NCBI GenBank assembly: GCA_902805475.1
Contig: CADCSX010000010.1
Coordinates: 496,001-560,000 of the forward strand
Reading direction: 5' to 3'
DNA from: Entonaema liquescens
Lineage: Eukaryota > Ascomycota > Sordariomycetes > Xylariales > Xylariaceae
Length of the DNA stretch: 64,000 nucleotides
This document shows, one piece after another, positions 10,899 through 22,551 of this stretch. The translations under genes and the position numbers were made by a program. Position 1 is the first letter of the stretch. Each line of letters begins with the position of its first letter. The notes beneath the pieces were generated by a model. The model had not been told where the DNA came from, ran no database searches, and saw only the letters and a program-made list of their open reading frames with translations.

Positions 10899-12172
10899 AT
10901 GGCTAATTCAAGGTAAGCTATTATCCCTAGGCCAATATTCTATTAACTAAGGTACCTGTATAATATAACTAATACGATTCTACCATCAGATTTGAGTATG
11001 TCAAACAATTTGAGCAAGTTGATAACTTGTTGCCGAATACTTGGGTTGTGGTTAGAATAGACGGCAGAGGATTCACAAAGTAATACCCCTAGCCAATAAT
11101 CTTGTCCAAATCTTGTTCTGATCAGTAAATTTTTGAGTTAGATTATGTGCCAAGTATAATTTCGAGAAGCCTAATGACCGTAGAGCTCTTGATTTGATGA
11201 ATGCTGCTGCTAAAGCCGTCGTAACTGAAGTGCACGATATTACAATCGCCTATGGTGTTAGCGACGAGTTCAGGTATGGCCTATTCTCGGGTTTCATAGC
11301 AAGATAAATGCCTGTACTAAGTTTCCCCAGTTTTGTCTTTCACAAGACCTGCACTCTCTTCGAAAGGAGGGCGAGGTAAGCCACCCAGAAGTCATAGCAT
11401 ATGAACCTCGGCTAACTCCAAGTGTATAGTAAAATTGTTTCGACAATAGTCTCGACCTTTACTGCATATTATATCCACCTATGGTCAACTTATTTTCCAG
11501 ATACACCATTGTCGCCCCCGCTTCCTAGTTTCGATGGACGAGCTGTTTGCTACCCCAGCGTACAGAACCTACGAGACTATATGAGCTGGCGCCAAGTAGA
11601 CTGTAAATCCCTCTTTGTATGCTACCAAGTCAAGAAGGCTAATATAATCATAGGCCATATCAACAATTTGTATAATACCACGTTTTGGTCACTTGTGCAG
11701 CTGCCCCCTAAGATGGACGCTAAGGCTGCTGAGCAGCTATTATCTGTGAGCCGTCTCATCCTCATAAGTAAACCATCCTAATAGGTGTCTAGGGAACCCT
11801 TGCCGCTGATAAGCATGAGATCCTTTTCTCGAGGTTTAAAATCAATTATAACAACGAGCCGGAAATTTTCAAGAAGGGGAGCGTGATATATCGGGATGTG
11901 AGTTATGCTCACCACTTTTAAGTATGTAGCCACAGTGTTAACGCATATAGTACGAACTCGTCGAGCCTGGCACCCACGATATAGCAAATACCGCCGATGA
12001 GCTGGCAGAAGCTGTGCAGCAATCTAAAACGCAGAATGACAAGGACAGAAAACGACGGGCGAAGGCGAAAGTGTTGGTTGCTCATGTTGATATTATAAAG
12101 GACGACTTCTGGGAGAGACGGCCTTGGATTCTGTCGAATAAACCAGGCAAGATCCCCGAGGAAATAAAATAG
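10899..12172 (+). CDS. THG1: tRNA-His guanylyltransferase THG1
   Basis: Adds the extra 5' guanosine (G-1) to tRNA-His, the identity element for histidyl-tRNA synthetase. Eight exons: 10899-10912, 10990-11079, 11142-11273, 11331-11375, 11430-11602, 11654-11745, 11793-11897 and 11951-12172, totalling 290 residues, the usual length. Every junction has GT..AG ends and restores conserved Thg1 sequence: FEYVKQFEQ, VVRIDGRGFTK (metal-binding Asp), FEKPNDRRALDLMN, YGVSDEFSFVF (second metal-binding Asp), YPSVQNLRDYMSWRQVDCHINNLYNTTFW, GTLAADKHEILF and INYNNEPEIFKKG. The unusually high intron number leaves only short exons. The C-terminus has a basic linker and ends at a TAG. A small membrane-protein ORF follows 103 bp later. 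Confidence 0.95.
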
Positions 12173-12275
12173 ATTCTACTCCAACCAACTTAGAACGCCC
12201 CCGTATTCAAATTTAGTCACGTAAACATCTTTGCGTTTTACGGTATAATTCAATTCCAGCGCAACTTGAAACGTA

Positions 12276-12473
12276 ATGGCAAGCAATTCATATGTCCCTA
12301 GAGATGGGGTACTAGCATATTTAAAAGTCGAGGACATCGTCGCCATAATCTTAGTTGTGGTTTTTGTCCTCCTCGTTATAGCGGCTATTAAAGTTGCATT
12401 ATGGGAATATCTCTACGACAGGCAGCGGAGACAGCAACCACCTGCTCAAGAGGAGCATGAGCTACAACAGTAA
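12276..12473 (+). CDS. Small single-pass membrane protein
   Basis: A 65-residue open frame with a clear layout: a short polar N-terminus, one strongly hydrophobic helix (about residues 22-43, IVAIILVVVFVLLVIAAIKVAL), then a basic/glutamine-rich cytosolic-type tail (YDRQRRQQPPAQEEHELQQ). No signal-peptidase site is obvious, so it is probably a tail- or signal-anchored protein. It fits tightly between THG1 and the convergent TMA23-like gene, 44 bp from the latter's stop. I do not recognise a named family; function unknown. Confidence 0.6.
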   Translation: MASNSYVPRDGVLAYLKVEDIVAIILVVVFVLLVIAAIKVALWEYLYDRQRRQQPPAQEEHELQQ

Positions 12474-12517
12474 GCTGGTCATCTATCTCTGGTGGCGGAA
12501 CTTATCCTAGAAGAGGG

Positions 12518-13330
12518 CTAACTTATGAGCTCCTCGACGCAGATCCACGAGTGCGCCGCATAGCTAGTATATCGTGTCTCGCCCACCCAGAATGTGAGGA
12601 AAGAAGCTCTGGGTAGAAGAACTTCTATGAGTAAATCACTTTCTTCCCTACGCATCTTCAAGTCACCCCCAGACGCTGTTTTAAGTCTTCTCTTCTCCTC
12701 TTTCCGCTTCCTTCTCGCCTCTCTCCTCGCGCGACGCTCCTCTTTGGTCTCTCCGGCCTTTATCCTTTCCCGTTCCGCCTTCTTGGCCTTCTTCTTCTCG
12801 ACTTTCCTCGTAGCCCGTTCTTTCGCCTCCCTCTTCGCTTGCCTCTCCGCTTTCCGTAACCTCTTAGCTTCTCTTCTTGCTTTTCTTTCTTCTTTGGTCT
12901 CTTTCCCGTCTACACTAGCGCAAGCCTCTGGCGTCCCCGCGCCACTATCCGGCGGCGTCGGGAGCCCTGTCACCACATTCTGGCCGACGGTTCCCTCCAT
13001 AACACCACCGCGCACGAACGAAGAGTACAGACCCCTGGTTCCCGTATATTTACCAGCCGCGCCGCGGGAGGTGATTTTCTCGAGCGCGCCGCCTTTAAGG
13101 GTCTGCTTCATGGTACCGCTCTTGGTGTCGATGCCCTTCAGAGCCTGGTCGAAGGCGTTTAGCCACCAGGCTTCGGCCTTGTGATCGCCTTTCTTGCTGC
13201 CGAGACCGCTGCCGTCATCGTTGCGTTTCATTAGCAGATGGTGCGTCAATCCCGTGCTGTCGCTCGTCGGATGTAGCGTATGCCCTTTGCCCCGCCACCC
13301 TTGGGCGGTTAGGAGGGCGTGCGCGTCCAT
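12518..13330 (-). CDS. TMA23: TMA23-like nucleolar G-patch-related protein
   Basis: A single exon of 270 residues. The N-terminus (MDAHALLTAQGWRGKGHTL..., then LLMKRNDDGSGLGSKK and WWLNAFDQALKGI) matches the short G-patch-like module of yeast TMA23, a ribosome-associated nucleolar protein linked to ribosome biogenesis. Residues roughly 150-220 are a highly charged Lys/Arg/Glu stretch (KKEERKARREAKRLRKAER pattern) forming a probable coiled coil and nucleolar targeting signal. The final 35 residues are less charged and diverge from the family, so the exact 3' end could differ if a small intron was missed. Convergent with the small membrane-protein gene. Confidence 0.8.
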   Translation of the reverse strand: MDAHALLTAQGWRGKGHTLHPTSDSTGLTHHLLMKRNDDGSGLGSKKGDHKAEAWWLNAFDQALKGIDTKSGTMKQTLKGGALEKITSRGAAGKYTGTRGLYSSFVRGGVMEGTVGQNVVTGLPTPPDSGAGTPEACASVDGKETKEERKARREAKRLRKAERQAKREAKERATRKVEKKKAKKAERERIKAGETKEERRARREARRKRKEEKRRLKTASGGDLKMRREESDLLIEVLLPRASFLTFWVGETRYTSYAAHSWICVEELIS

Positions 13331-15293
13331 TATTAGGCTTGGTAGGAGTTGTTATCGGTCGATCGGGATGTCATGGGCTTGATATATGTATGCCCTTCCC
13401 AGAATTTGTCTTAAGGATGCATATTGTGTTTTGGCGCTGGCAATTTATTTTTTTGTTGTATTGAAGTTTCATTTGGTTCGAGCCTCAAGGATATGAAAAT
13501 TCTAGGTTAGTGGATCAATTGAACTATGTAAATATACCGGTTAATTGCATTATGCATAAATGCCAACCCAATCGTCTTCTGATAGTTAGTGCTACTCTTG
13601 CCATGTAGAATTCTCTTTTATACGCGACTACACGGCGAGTTTACTTATAAAACCTATGTCTTATCCGAAATAGCTTCGTACAGGTAGTGTTTGTAGCAGT
13701 TAAGTCTCAACCTCAGGTAACTAATATAACGCTTCATAAAGGGACGCGGGATTTTGCATCCTACAACATCCGCTATGTGCACATATATGGTTCGCCGGAA
13801 GTAAAGAGTTACTTCCCGATCTTAGTTTCGTACATAGGCTATGTATCTCAATCTCAGTCCAGGAGATCTCTATTACCACAATGCGTTAGTCGGCAAGCTG
13901 ATTCGAATGGTACGATGCTATAACCCGCGGAGGGATTAGTTCCTGGATGATGACGAATTCCGGCAACCATATCCTTGGGATGATCGTTAATTAGGTAGCT
14001 ACCTATATACCGGAGACAGAGGTAACAATCCGGGTTGTCCGGCTTGAAGACGGATCCTCATCCGCTAGATCCGTACTGGCAGTATCTTCGTATAATGAAC
14101 TAGTCGGCGATTCCCCTTGCCTTCAATCATTCCTTCAAATATGACTGCTACAATAATTATACCGCCAGATCCTTCTGTGAGCTATATCTAAGTGTTTCTC
14201 GCTTGCCCTGGCCAGCGAGGCGAAGTATCCGATCCAGGGGACCGGGTTAACGTCTTCAAAATACGTAATCTGCCTTGTCATTCTTCAACGACGATCCTCC
14301 CGGAAATGCGGACCATGCAACATACATTCTAGATCCTGTTATTATACATACCCTCCTGTGTTGGTAGTATTGTGTACTAGGAAAGGTACGTTGGAATTAG
14401 ACCCTGGATTTGCTCAGGGTAACGATACCTAAGTACCTAAACATTGGCTGAGATTTACTAGAAGGACCCTGCTTCTTTATCTTGTGCCATAGAAGTTTAA
14501 ACGAAACCGAATAACTTAACGTAAAATATCGAATGAAAATGTCCTAATAAATAGAAATTTCGAGTTAGTGAAGATATATTTTCAACCTCGAAGCAGAGTA
14601 TGAGACTACCTATGGACTTGAGAAGCCTAAACGGGGAGACGAGGTACATGTATCTACATGCTTTTAAGGTACTTAGGTACCTATTTAGGTATGCAGTAAA
14701 TTTGTATCTACATGTAGGTAAGTACCTGCTTTACGTACCTACCTTGAGCTAGGTAGGTAGATGTAGTTCTACAGGCACCAACCTCATGTATGGAAAGAGC
14801 TACCTGTATGCACGTACTTGATTTTTAGGTACCTGATCCACTAATAGGGCTGAAAGTTAAGCGCGCAGGCGCGGGATGTCCCACCAAAAAGTAAGGTACG
14901 TACAGCATCACCGCCAAACTTGGACCCCGCAACTGCCATTGGTGAACTTCATTTACTTTCCTTATGGAAATCAAATTTATGTTTCTGCTCAATCTCAACA
15001 ACAACAACAATCTTCTTACACATTGCAATAATTAGCGCGCGCGGCCTACCCTGTATCCATATTGCTAAACCATCTCTATTGGTAATTGGATTAGCATCTT
15101 TAAGCCAATTACTTCTTATCACTCATTAAAAATACACAAGATATTATCTTTCATTAGCATCGCTCTCCTCTCTTGAGCGACGACCCTCAAATCAGCGAAC
15201 ACCACGAGCAAGGCAAAATACTCAGAGCCAGCTTCGTAGCCACCAAATATCTCATCAAATAACAACCCCACAAAAAAAACCAAAAAAAAAAAG
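13331..15293. other. Intergenic region, no gene seen
   Basis: Nearly 2 kb without a credible coding frame. It contains a dense TACCT/AGGTA low-complexity cluster at about 14640-14830. The last 170 bp before the CDC26 start is A/C-rich with several A-runs and probably holds that gene's 5' UTR. Confidence 0.5.
14641..14830. repeat. GTACCTAGGTAC low-complexity cluster
   Basis: Overlapping units of AGGTACCT, TACATGTA and ACCTACC repeat irregularly over about 190 bp. Many sub-stretches are palindromic. It is the longest such cluster in the left half of the window. Confidence 0.65.
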
Positions 15294-15908
15294 ATGCTTC
15301 GTCGCCCACCAACAACCCTTACCCTCACCGCCGAAGATGTCGCTGCCTACGAAGACCGCCGCTTCGCAGCCATGCAAGCTCAATCGCAAAACCAGGCACC
15401 TGCACGCGCTTCCTCCCACCCATTTCAACCACAACCCACCGCAATGGACACTTCTTCCTCGTCCCTAACACCGTCGCCCCCACAAGTCGAAGACGACGAA
15501 GACATGCAAGATGTGGACGTGGATGCAGACGCAGATGAAGCCGATACAAGCGACCCATTTATAACGGCACCGCGCCGCGCCGCCCGCGAACAATTCAATC
15601 GGCGCGAACAATCGCCCGGCCAAGCACGTGCCGCCTATCTTCAGCAAGTTCGAGCGACACGGAGCCAGCATACAACTCCCACCGCGCCAGCTCCCTCGAC
15701 GCGAACGCAGCGGATCACGGGTACAAGCGCGAGTACAGCACAGACTGCAAGGTCAACTACTCGATCGACGACGAGCAGACAAGGAAGCACAGAGCCGACA
15801 ACTACTGCAGCACCATCGCAAGCATCGGGTCGTATGATGACGCGCAGTAGAGATGAGCGCATAGGCATCGCGGGGTCGACGACGGGGACAGGGTCAAGAC
15901 GGCGGTAG
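15294..15908 (+). CDS. CDC26: Anaphase-promoting complex subunit CDC26/Hcn1-like
   Basis: The first 22 residues (MLRRPPTTLTLTAEDVAAYE...) match the conserved N-terminal peptide of Cdc26/Hcn1, which binds inside the TPR superhelix of Cdc16/Cut9 and stabilises the APC/C ubiquitin ligase. The remaining 180 residues are low-complexity and predicted disordered: an acidic DDEDMQDVDVDADADEAD stretch, then Thr/Ser/Arg-rich sequence with a basic end. The 204-residue total is long compared with the animal and fission-yeast proteins (about 80-120), but only the N-terminus is constrained in this family. Single exon; start codon immediately preceded by an A-rich leader. Identification rests on the N-terminal motif alone. 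Confidence 0.75.
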   Translation: MLRRPPTTLTLTAEDVAAYEDRRFAAMQAQSQNQAPARASSHPFQPQPTAMDTSSSSLTPSPPQVEDDEDMQDVDVDADADEADTSDPFITAPRRAAREQFNRREQSPGQARAAYLQQVRATRSQHTTPTAPAPSTRTQRITGTSASTAQTARSTTRSTTSRQGSTEPTTTAAPSQASGRMMTRSRDERIGIAGSTTGTGSRRR

Positions 15909-17782
15909 GACCCTGAGATTGCGACTATCCGTTAAATTTTGTGTGTTTGAATTCATATGGTGATGTGGGCTTTGCGTATCTTATCTTGTTACTGCTTCTA
16001 CCTCAAGAAACTGGAACATTTGGGAATGGAATGGGGAGGATAGCACACTTGACGCAATATGTTACCCTGTTACCCATGCTATAAAGACAGCGAATTAGTA
16101 AGTCCGTTGCTCTCTTTATGCTTTTTTCTTTTTGCAAAGTCTCAATCAGTACCTTATCTTCGAATAAGACCATTGCTAACTGTTATCTCGCAGTGAAGCT
16201 TTTCAATATACATAAAGTATATACATACACACTCCAAGCGTCAATACACGCTCTGCCAGTGCAACACTCTCAACCACCACTCAACACCAGAGTCGGCATG
16301 TTTAGCTCACTATGACTACAGCACCCGCCTATCTGCTTTCCTCATTCCCCTCCCCTCTCCCTTACATAACCACCAAGCACTAGCACCTCTACTCATATCC
16401 CCGCCTATCAAAGTACGGCGAAACCTCTCCCAGAAGAGGTCACATCCAGTCACAAGCTCGCACGCACAGAATCCCAGCGTCTCCGCTCCAATGAGCGGGA
16501 CAGCCTACGGCTCTTCTGTGCCCCAAGAGCGACTTCGTTCCTGCTTGTCAGTCAAGCGTTACCTAAACCCCCTCGGGGAGGTAACTGCATATTGCATAGC
16601 AGGCGATTTAATGTGACTAGGACGAGACTTCTGACAGGAGAGGTGGAGACCAGGAAAACGATGGGTGGGGTCATGGGTTTGGGACTGTCGTGTGCCTTGA
16701 TGTTTTATGTATGGGCGAGGACGGGTGTGTGAAGGGGTAGGTTGGTTTGTCTCTGCTTGTTCATGAGCTTGTGAATGCTACAAGAGGACCGGAGGCAATA
16801 CAGAATACCCAGGCCCAAGGGCACACTTGGTGTTATCAAGATTTCAAGTACGTTGTTTTTAATTATTTGAAGTCCTTCTAATCCCCCAAGACTTATCTTC
16901 TCCATGTGCTTAAGAATATATACTAACCTAAGCTGCTCTAGTGCTGCGAAGCCAGCTTAAAATGGGGATGAGGAGATACGGATACGGAGATTAGGCTTCT
17001 AGTTTGGATAAGAAGCATGTGGAAAATGACTGAGTGTTGTTCCTGGCATGGAGAGCAGAGATTATCAAATACCTAGATGATTATCTAGATAGTAAATGAT
17101 CAGGCTAAAGCCATACTCATTAATGACAACACCACCAATGCCGTCCACAACCTAGTAGAAAATAGTACGTGAATATAAGCGAGGCTAGCTGTGTTGGGGA
17201 ATCATATTTGCTCTACTTCTAGACCTGCGGTCGGGTTATTCTGGCACTTCACATGAATGGGAAAGCCCTTTACAGAGAATAGAGCATCGCACTCCGTATT
17301 AAAAGGCTTGATAATCAACGCCGTTTACTAGGCCGAACTAGTAAGTTACACGCACATAATCCATCAACTTCCTTCCTTTCCCTTTGCTCATATTTGCCAA
17401 AGCTCAACGCTAGGGTGAGCAGGACTAGCAAAAAGCGATAGTAGCCTGGGTACTATTGCAAATCTTGAGGAATGAAACTCATCCGCCAGTCCGTACTCAC
17501 TGCTCACTGTCCACCGAACCATCGTTTCCTAGTGGGACACACCTATGAAACAAAAAGACAACCGCATTTTGGCCTAGAGTCATATGCTCTGGTTCCCAAC
17601 GCCAATGCCATGCCATGCAAAGAAAGAAGTGCAGAAGAAAAAAACCTGCAAACAAAATGAGGCTAGGTAAATCCACCAAGTACGCGGATACCTTGTGCCA
17701 TATACTCAAACAAGACGAATGGTGATACATTCGTTAATGTATCAAGTCTTTGATTTCTTGATTAGTTTGGTATTATTAGACC
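15909..17782. other. Intergenic region, no gene seen
   Basis: About 1.9 kb between CDC26 (ends 15908) and the TAF2 3' end. No open frame has recognisable protein character, and no tRNA, 5S or snRNA pattern was found. A G/C-richer patch at about 16400-16620 stands out from the surroundings but did not match an RNA family I know. Confidence 0.45.
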
Positions 17783-20700
17783 CTAATTTGACGATCCTGA
17801 AGTAGGCGGCTTTAGTTTGATCTTGAGTTTGGGCGGGCCCTTCGATGCCGGAGGCGACGAGGACGGGAGAGGTTGCTTTGGCGGTGCGGGATTGCTAGTA
17901 GGCGCCGCTGACGGGAGCGGCTTGCGCATTTCCGGAAGAGGCTTTCGTGGTTTCCCGTTGCTTCCGCTCGACTGAGACGAATGTGACGGTGCCTTGAAGG
18001 AAGAATTAGATGCAGCAGGCGGGTTCTGAGAGGAAGATTGTGCTGCCGGGGATGGTCTCTTAGGAGTAAAATCCGAAATCCTAGACGCGGGCGAAGCCGG
18101 TCGACCACCTGAACGCTGGCTAAGACCGCTTAGCTTATCCTCAGGTCTGCGATGCTTAGCCGCAGCTCGGATTGAACCGGCTTGAGGTACATTGTCCTTT
18201 CGCCTACGTAATCTATCCCAAGCCTTGAACTTCACCGTGACTAGAGTCTTAGGCTTTGGTCGTTTTCCAAGCTTCTCTAACTCCGTTCTGGGAATCTTAG
18301 AGGTATTGAGTTTCACAATCTTGGTAGGTCGAGGGCCATCGCCTTCGGTGCTCGCTCTTTTCAGGGATTTGGAATGCTTTAATGGAGCTAAATGGCTATT
18401 CGCGCTAACCTTTGGCGGCGCTGCTTTTGGCTCGGGTTGCGGAAGTTCGACCGTAGGCCGTACAGGCGCCTGGACAGAAATGCTGTCTTTATGTGAATTA
18501 CTTATTTTGGGTCTTTCCTGAGAAGAACTTGGTCCGGACCCTCCTTGCGATGTAGTGTTGGCAATGGATTGCTTTGCCTGCTTTTGAACAGCCTTTTCTT
18601 TCGGCTCTTGGATGATTTGTTTCGGGGGCGGAATATGTTCTCTCTCTTTCGACGTATGCGTTGGCTTTAGAGAAGGGAGAGTAGTAGATTTGGATGCGGG
18701 CGTGGCTTCTAGAGGTTTGGGAGCAGGAGCAGCTGGTGCTGGCAGGGAGGAGCTTGCGTGGCTGAAGGCGTTGTAGCTTTCGAGCCTAAGCTTATGTTTC
18801 AGTTGAGGTTTAGAGTAATGGTTCGTCTGGGTTCTGGTTTGGGTGGTAACGGTTGTGCAGCATATGTTTTGCGAGATTTCCTCCTGAAATGTCGGTTGAA
18901 AGTCACTAGACATCTAGACCTACTCTTTTCACCGCGCTCGACAGTCCAGTAGGTAGGATATTTGAAAGTCAAAGTTAGGGACGGATCGTCTTCGACTAGT
19001 ATCGAGCATAGTTCGAGAAGATTAATTCGCTCTGACACGGTCAGGATAGGAGAGTCCAACGCCATCCAGATAGCTTCTTGTAAATTCTCGTCGTCCGCAG
19101 TTTCCTTCTTTAAAGCTGCAAGCGCTGCTGAGAGATCTTCTTTGCGAGCCTTCGCTTTTTTTCTCGCCTCCATTGTCTCATCATCCCGCTCGACGATAAG
19201 ATCTTCCCCTGCTGGCTGATTTGGCACTCGTTCTTCCGGCCGCTCTGTTTCTCCAATAGCAACACTGGCAAAACCGCGATAGAGAGCCTTGAATAATCGG
19301 TCTCGAACGAACGGCGAAGGGTCTGTACTGGCCAAATTCAAGTAAAATCGCAGGAACCTGGGATTTTCTAACATTCCTAGTTCGATAAGTGATTCGCAAG
19401 CTGTGATGCGGACGAGGTCATAAGTCTGGTCCTGTAGGTATTGGACAAACACGACGGGGTCCTTTTTGATAACTTCCGCCTTCATTAATCGGCAGAGGGC
19501 ATCAAGTGCAGCCGTGGTGAAGCAGTTCTGGTACGAAGGAGAATACTCATCCATCCTACGGTATCGCTCAATCTCCTCCATTGCCAACTTACGGAATTCC
19601 TCTGGCTCTGAGTCGATAGGATCGGCCATTACCTCATCGCCATCGGCGTCGTCGAAGGCGAAGGACATGGATTTTTGTTGTTTAGTCTTCTTCTCGTCCG
19701 GAATTTGACAAATAGCCAAGGCTTTTATTAGCCTGCAGACATACGGCTGATCAGAATAAACATTGATCGAGTTGTCATTGGCTTGAAGCTGCTCAAGGAT
19801 GAACATACGCGCATCCTTGGGACATCTGCCATCTTCGCCACGTATGCGAGCTATAGCCTCGGGAATGGTGCGTTGGATTAGGTATTGGCGTTTGTTGGAA
19901 AAGTCATTGGGTAAAGGGGTATAGGTTCCCGGGCGACAAAAAAAGTGCTGGAAGATTCTCATCAGGTGTCGAAGCCCTATCCAATTCACATGTTCATTCA
20001 CCGCATGACGGGGAAGCTCATCGGCCGCCATGACGCGTATACCATAGTAATATCGGGGATCCAACACGGTACGTGCGAGTATAGTTGAGACCAGAGGATG
20101 TGGCCCAGTCTTGGAGAAGCTTCTATGGAGAAAGAGCATGGAGTCTTGTTGCGCAACAACATCCCTATCTTGTTGCAGTTGAGATGCGTACATGTATGCT
20201 GGGAGGTTTGTTTGCATCTCGCAGATCCACTCGAAGTCGGCATCCATGCGTATCCATTCGTAGGATTCTTGGTCCATCTTTGCTTCGGTTTCTTCGTCCC
20301 AATCGCGGAAATCCCATTCTTCCATCTCTTCCTGGTGCTGCATAACGTCTCCTAAGTAGTAAAGATCCCTATGCCCATCCTCGTTCCCTTTTGTGCTGCT
20401 AGCCAGTGCCCTCTCACGTTGCCGACGGTTCCTCTTAAGCCGCTTGTACTTTGTGTTATAGGGTATCTCAAACTTCACAGATTTGGCAGCGTCTTCTCGG
20501 ATTTCAACGATGTGTTCGTAGGGTGTGCCATCTGCTTCGTGGATCCGGATAGTCATGGGCCCGGTAAAAGACTGTTGTAACTCAGCTGCATAAACAGCGT
20601 GATTCTCCTCCATAACATCCCTCCAAAAGTCATTCTTGTCGAGTGGCCTAGCCTTAAGAAAAGCTATATCCTGAGTCTGTCGAATTGTCATCTCAACGCA

Positions 20701-22551
20701 CAATCTCTTCTTGTTAAAACGTTGGAAGACATCAAATCTCGGGCATCCAGACATGAGCACCCATTGATTCCAGAAGTGTTCTAACCTCGTGTTTCCAGCC
20801 TTCTCACAGGCCCTGCGGAACGCGCTGGATTCTAGAACCTCGTCACTGGCCTGGCCGGACGTATTTGCCTTGCTCACCATTCGGGATATGATTTTGGAGA
20901 TGCCTGTAGAGCTAGAGGATTTAGAGAGACGTCGGTCTAGGATGAATAATACAAGCGGTGCCTTGAGATTCATAAAGTCGACCTCAAAGCTACCCAGGTA
21001 AAGGTGTTCGCCGATGTCTTGTAGTGATGGCCTTTTTATATCGACCTCAACAAGCCGATCTGACATCGACTTCATCCGAAACCGGTACTCGTTATTGCCG
21101 CATAACATCTTCATGAAATGGTCAGTGAGGAACCATGCTATCCCAACGACGAGCCAGATGTCTCCTTTTGTGTTTGGAACGATGTTGACCCCAAACCACT
21201 GGCTTGCCAACGAATATACTAGTGTCCTAGTGGTGTCCACTTCAGTATCGATGATATCTGTAGGATAAAGGAGCCTAGTACTGCATAACGAAAAAGCGCA
21301 CAAGGGTATGGTGTCCTCAACCATGTCCTCAACGAAGCAGACCTTGTAGCTCTCAAATGGATATCGGCCGAAAGTGAGTACGAAGTAATCCACCGCTGTC
21401 ACGAGAGTAGAACAAGTATTTCTAACCTCCTCCGCACGACCCGGGAGGCAATATCCGTGGACTTTGACGGCGTTGGCTTGAAGTTTAGTATCATCCTCCT
21501 CACTACGGAATTCTGACCATAGGTCAACGTGCTCAAAAGGTCCGACGGCAAAGCCGATATGCTTTGCAGCCTTGTTACGGTCAATCTCAAAGGTCATGGT
21601 TTTTTTGGTTTCATCGTCTTTGTGAACCACCTCGCCAGTCAGATACCCCGAGCAGACGACCGTCATATCCAGCATTTTATCTTCCTCCGTAAGAGCGATA
21701 TCCACCGTTCTGGGCTCCTCCTCGCCGTGTTTTCGTTTGCGGCTTACATTAGCAGTATCAACTCCCTTAGGTTGCTGCGTCGTAAGCGGCTTGCGGAACG
21801 CATCGCCAAGTGTCCGAGGGCAGGTGATAGAAATTTTCCAAGAATTTCGCGAGCCCGGGTCATCGACACACGGGAAGATGGCAGATGCCGTGCCAGGCTC
21901 GATAGAGTGGCGGGTATAGACGTGAGGGTATCGGATATCCGCCTCGTCGACGCCGACAAATTGGAGACCATCGCAGACATTTCTCAATTTAAAAGGAATG
22001 CGGATTCTGTAGCCACCTATTGTGCCGTCGGAGTGTAGCAGGATATCTTGCTGATCAGATTTCTGAGAGTCTTTATTCTTCTGCAGCACTTCATCTTTAC
22101 TAGGGAGTTTGACCTTGATGGATCCATCGAGAGGAGTACAGCACTTTAAGTCGTGGTCCAAAGCTGACACTTCCTTGCGCTTATGGTGCAACAACGGCTG
22201 CATGCGTCGCTTCTTAAGCGGCCACTGAGATGCTGACCACTGGTAATGTTCGGGCGTTCGTACGGATTCGCAAGGGTCAGTATAGGAAGCCTCAACCTCA
22301 CAGTTGCTAACAGTGATTTTAGTCACATCGATATCGCACTGACGGGCGTCGATAAAGACTTCGGAGATATCGATGATAGGAACGATTAGGATATCGGATC
22401 GTCCGTGAACGCGCTTTTTGGCAAAGTCGATTTCGATATCGACATTCTGGTTAAAGACAACGTAAGGGCGAGGAGGAGTGTCATCGACAGGAAGCTCGAC
22501 GGGAGGAGTATCACTGGCCTCAACAGCTTCTGGCTCTACTATGCCAGGCAT
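17783..22551 (-). CDS. TAF2: TFIID subunit TAF2 with a long Pro/Ser/Lys-rich C-terminal tail
   Basis: TAF2 is a TFIID subunit that contacts core-promoter DNA and is built on an M1 aminopeptidase fold. The main frame (18799-22551) starts MPGIVEPEAV and runs through RPYVVFNQNVDIEIDF and the degenerate peptidase region (SLASQWFGVNIVPNTKGDIWLVVGIAWFLTDHF). The HExxH zinc site is missing there, as expected for TAF2. Helical repeats follow, up to about residue 1200. That frame stops at 18799 after RRTITLNLN. A second frame open from 18913 down to 17783 encodes a disordered tail ending GPPKLKIKLKPPTSGSSN. A candidate 65-bp intron (18786-18850, donor GTTACC, acceptor CTTAG) would join them in frame, for 1567 residues. 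The TAF2 identity is firm; the junction is inferred, and the tail could be a separate gene. Confidence 0.82.

Noticed and set aside
16400..16620. A structured RNA in a G/C-richer spacer patch
   Set aside because: No match to RNase P/MRP, snRNA, SRP, 5S or tRNA landmarks could be seen.
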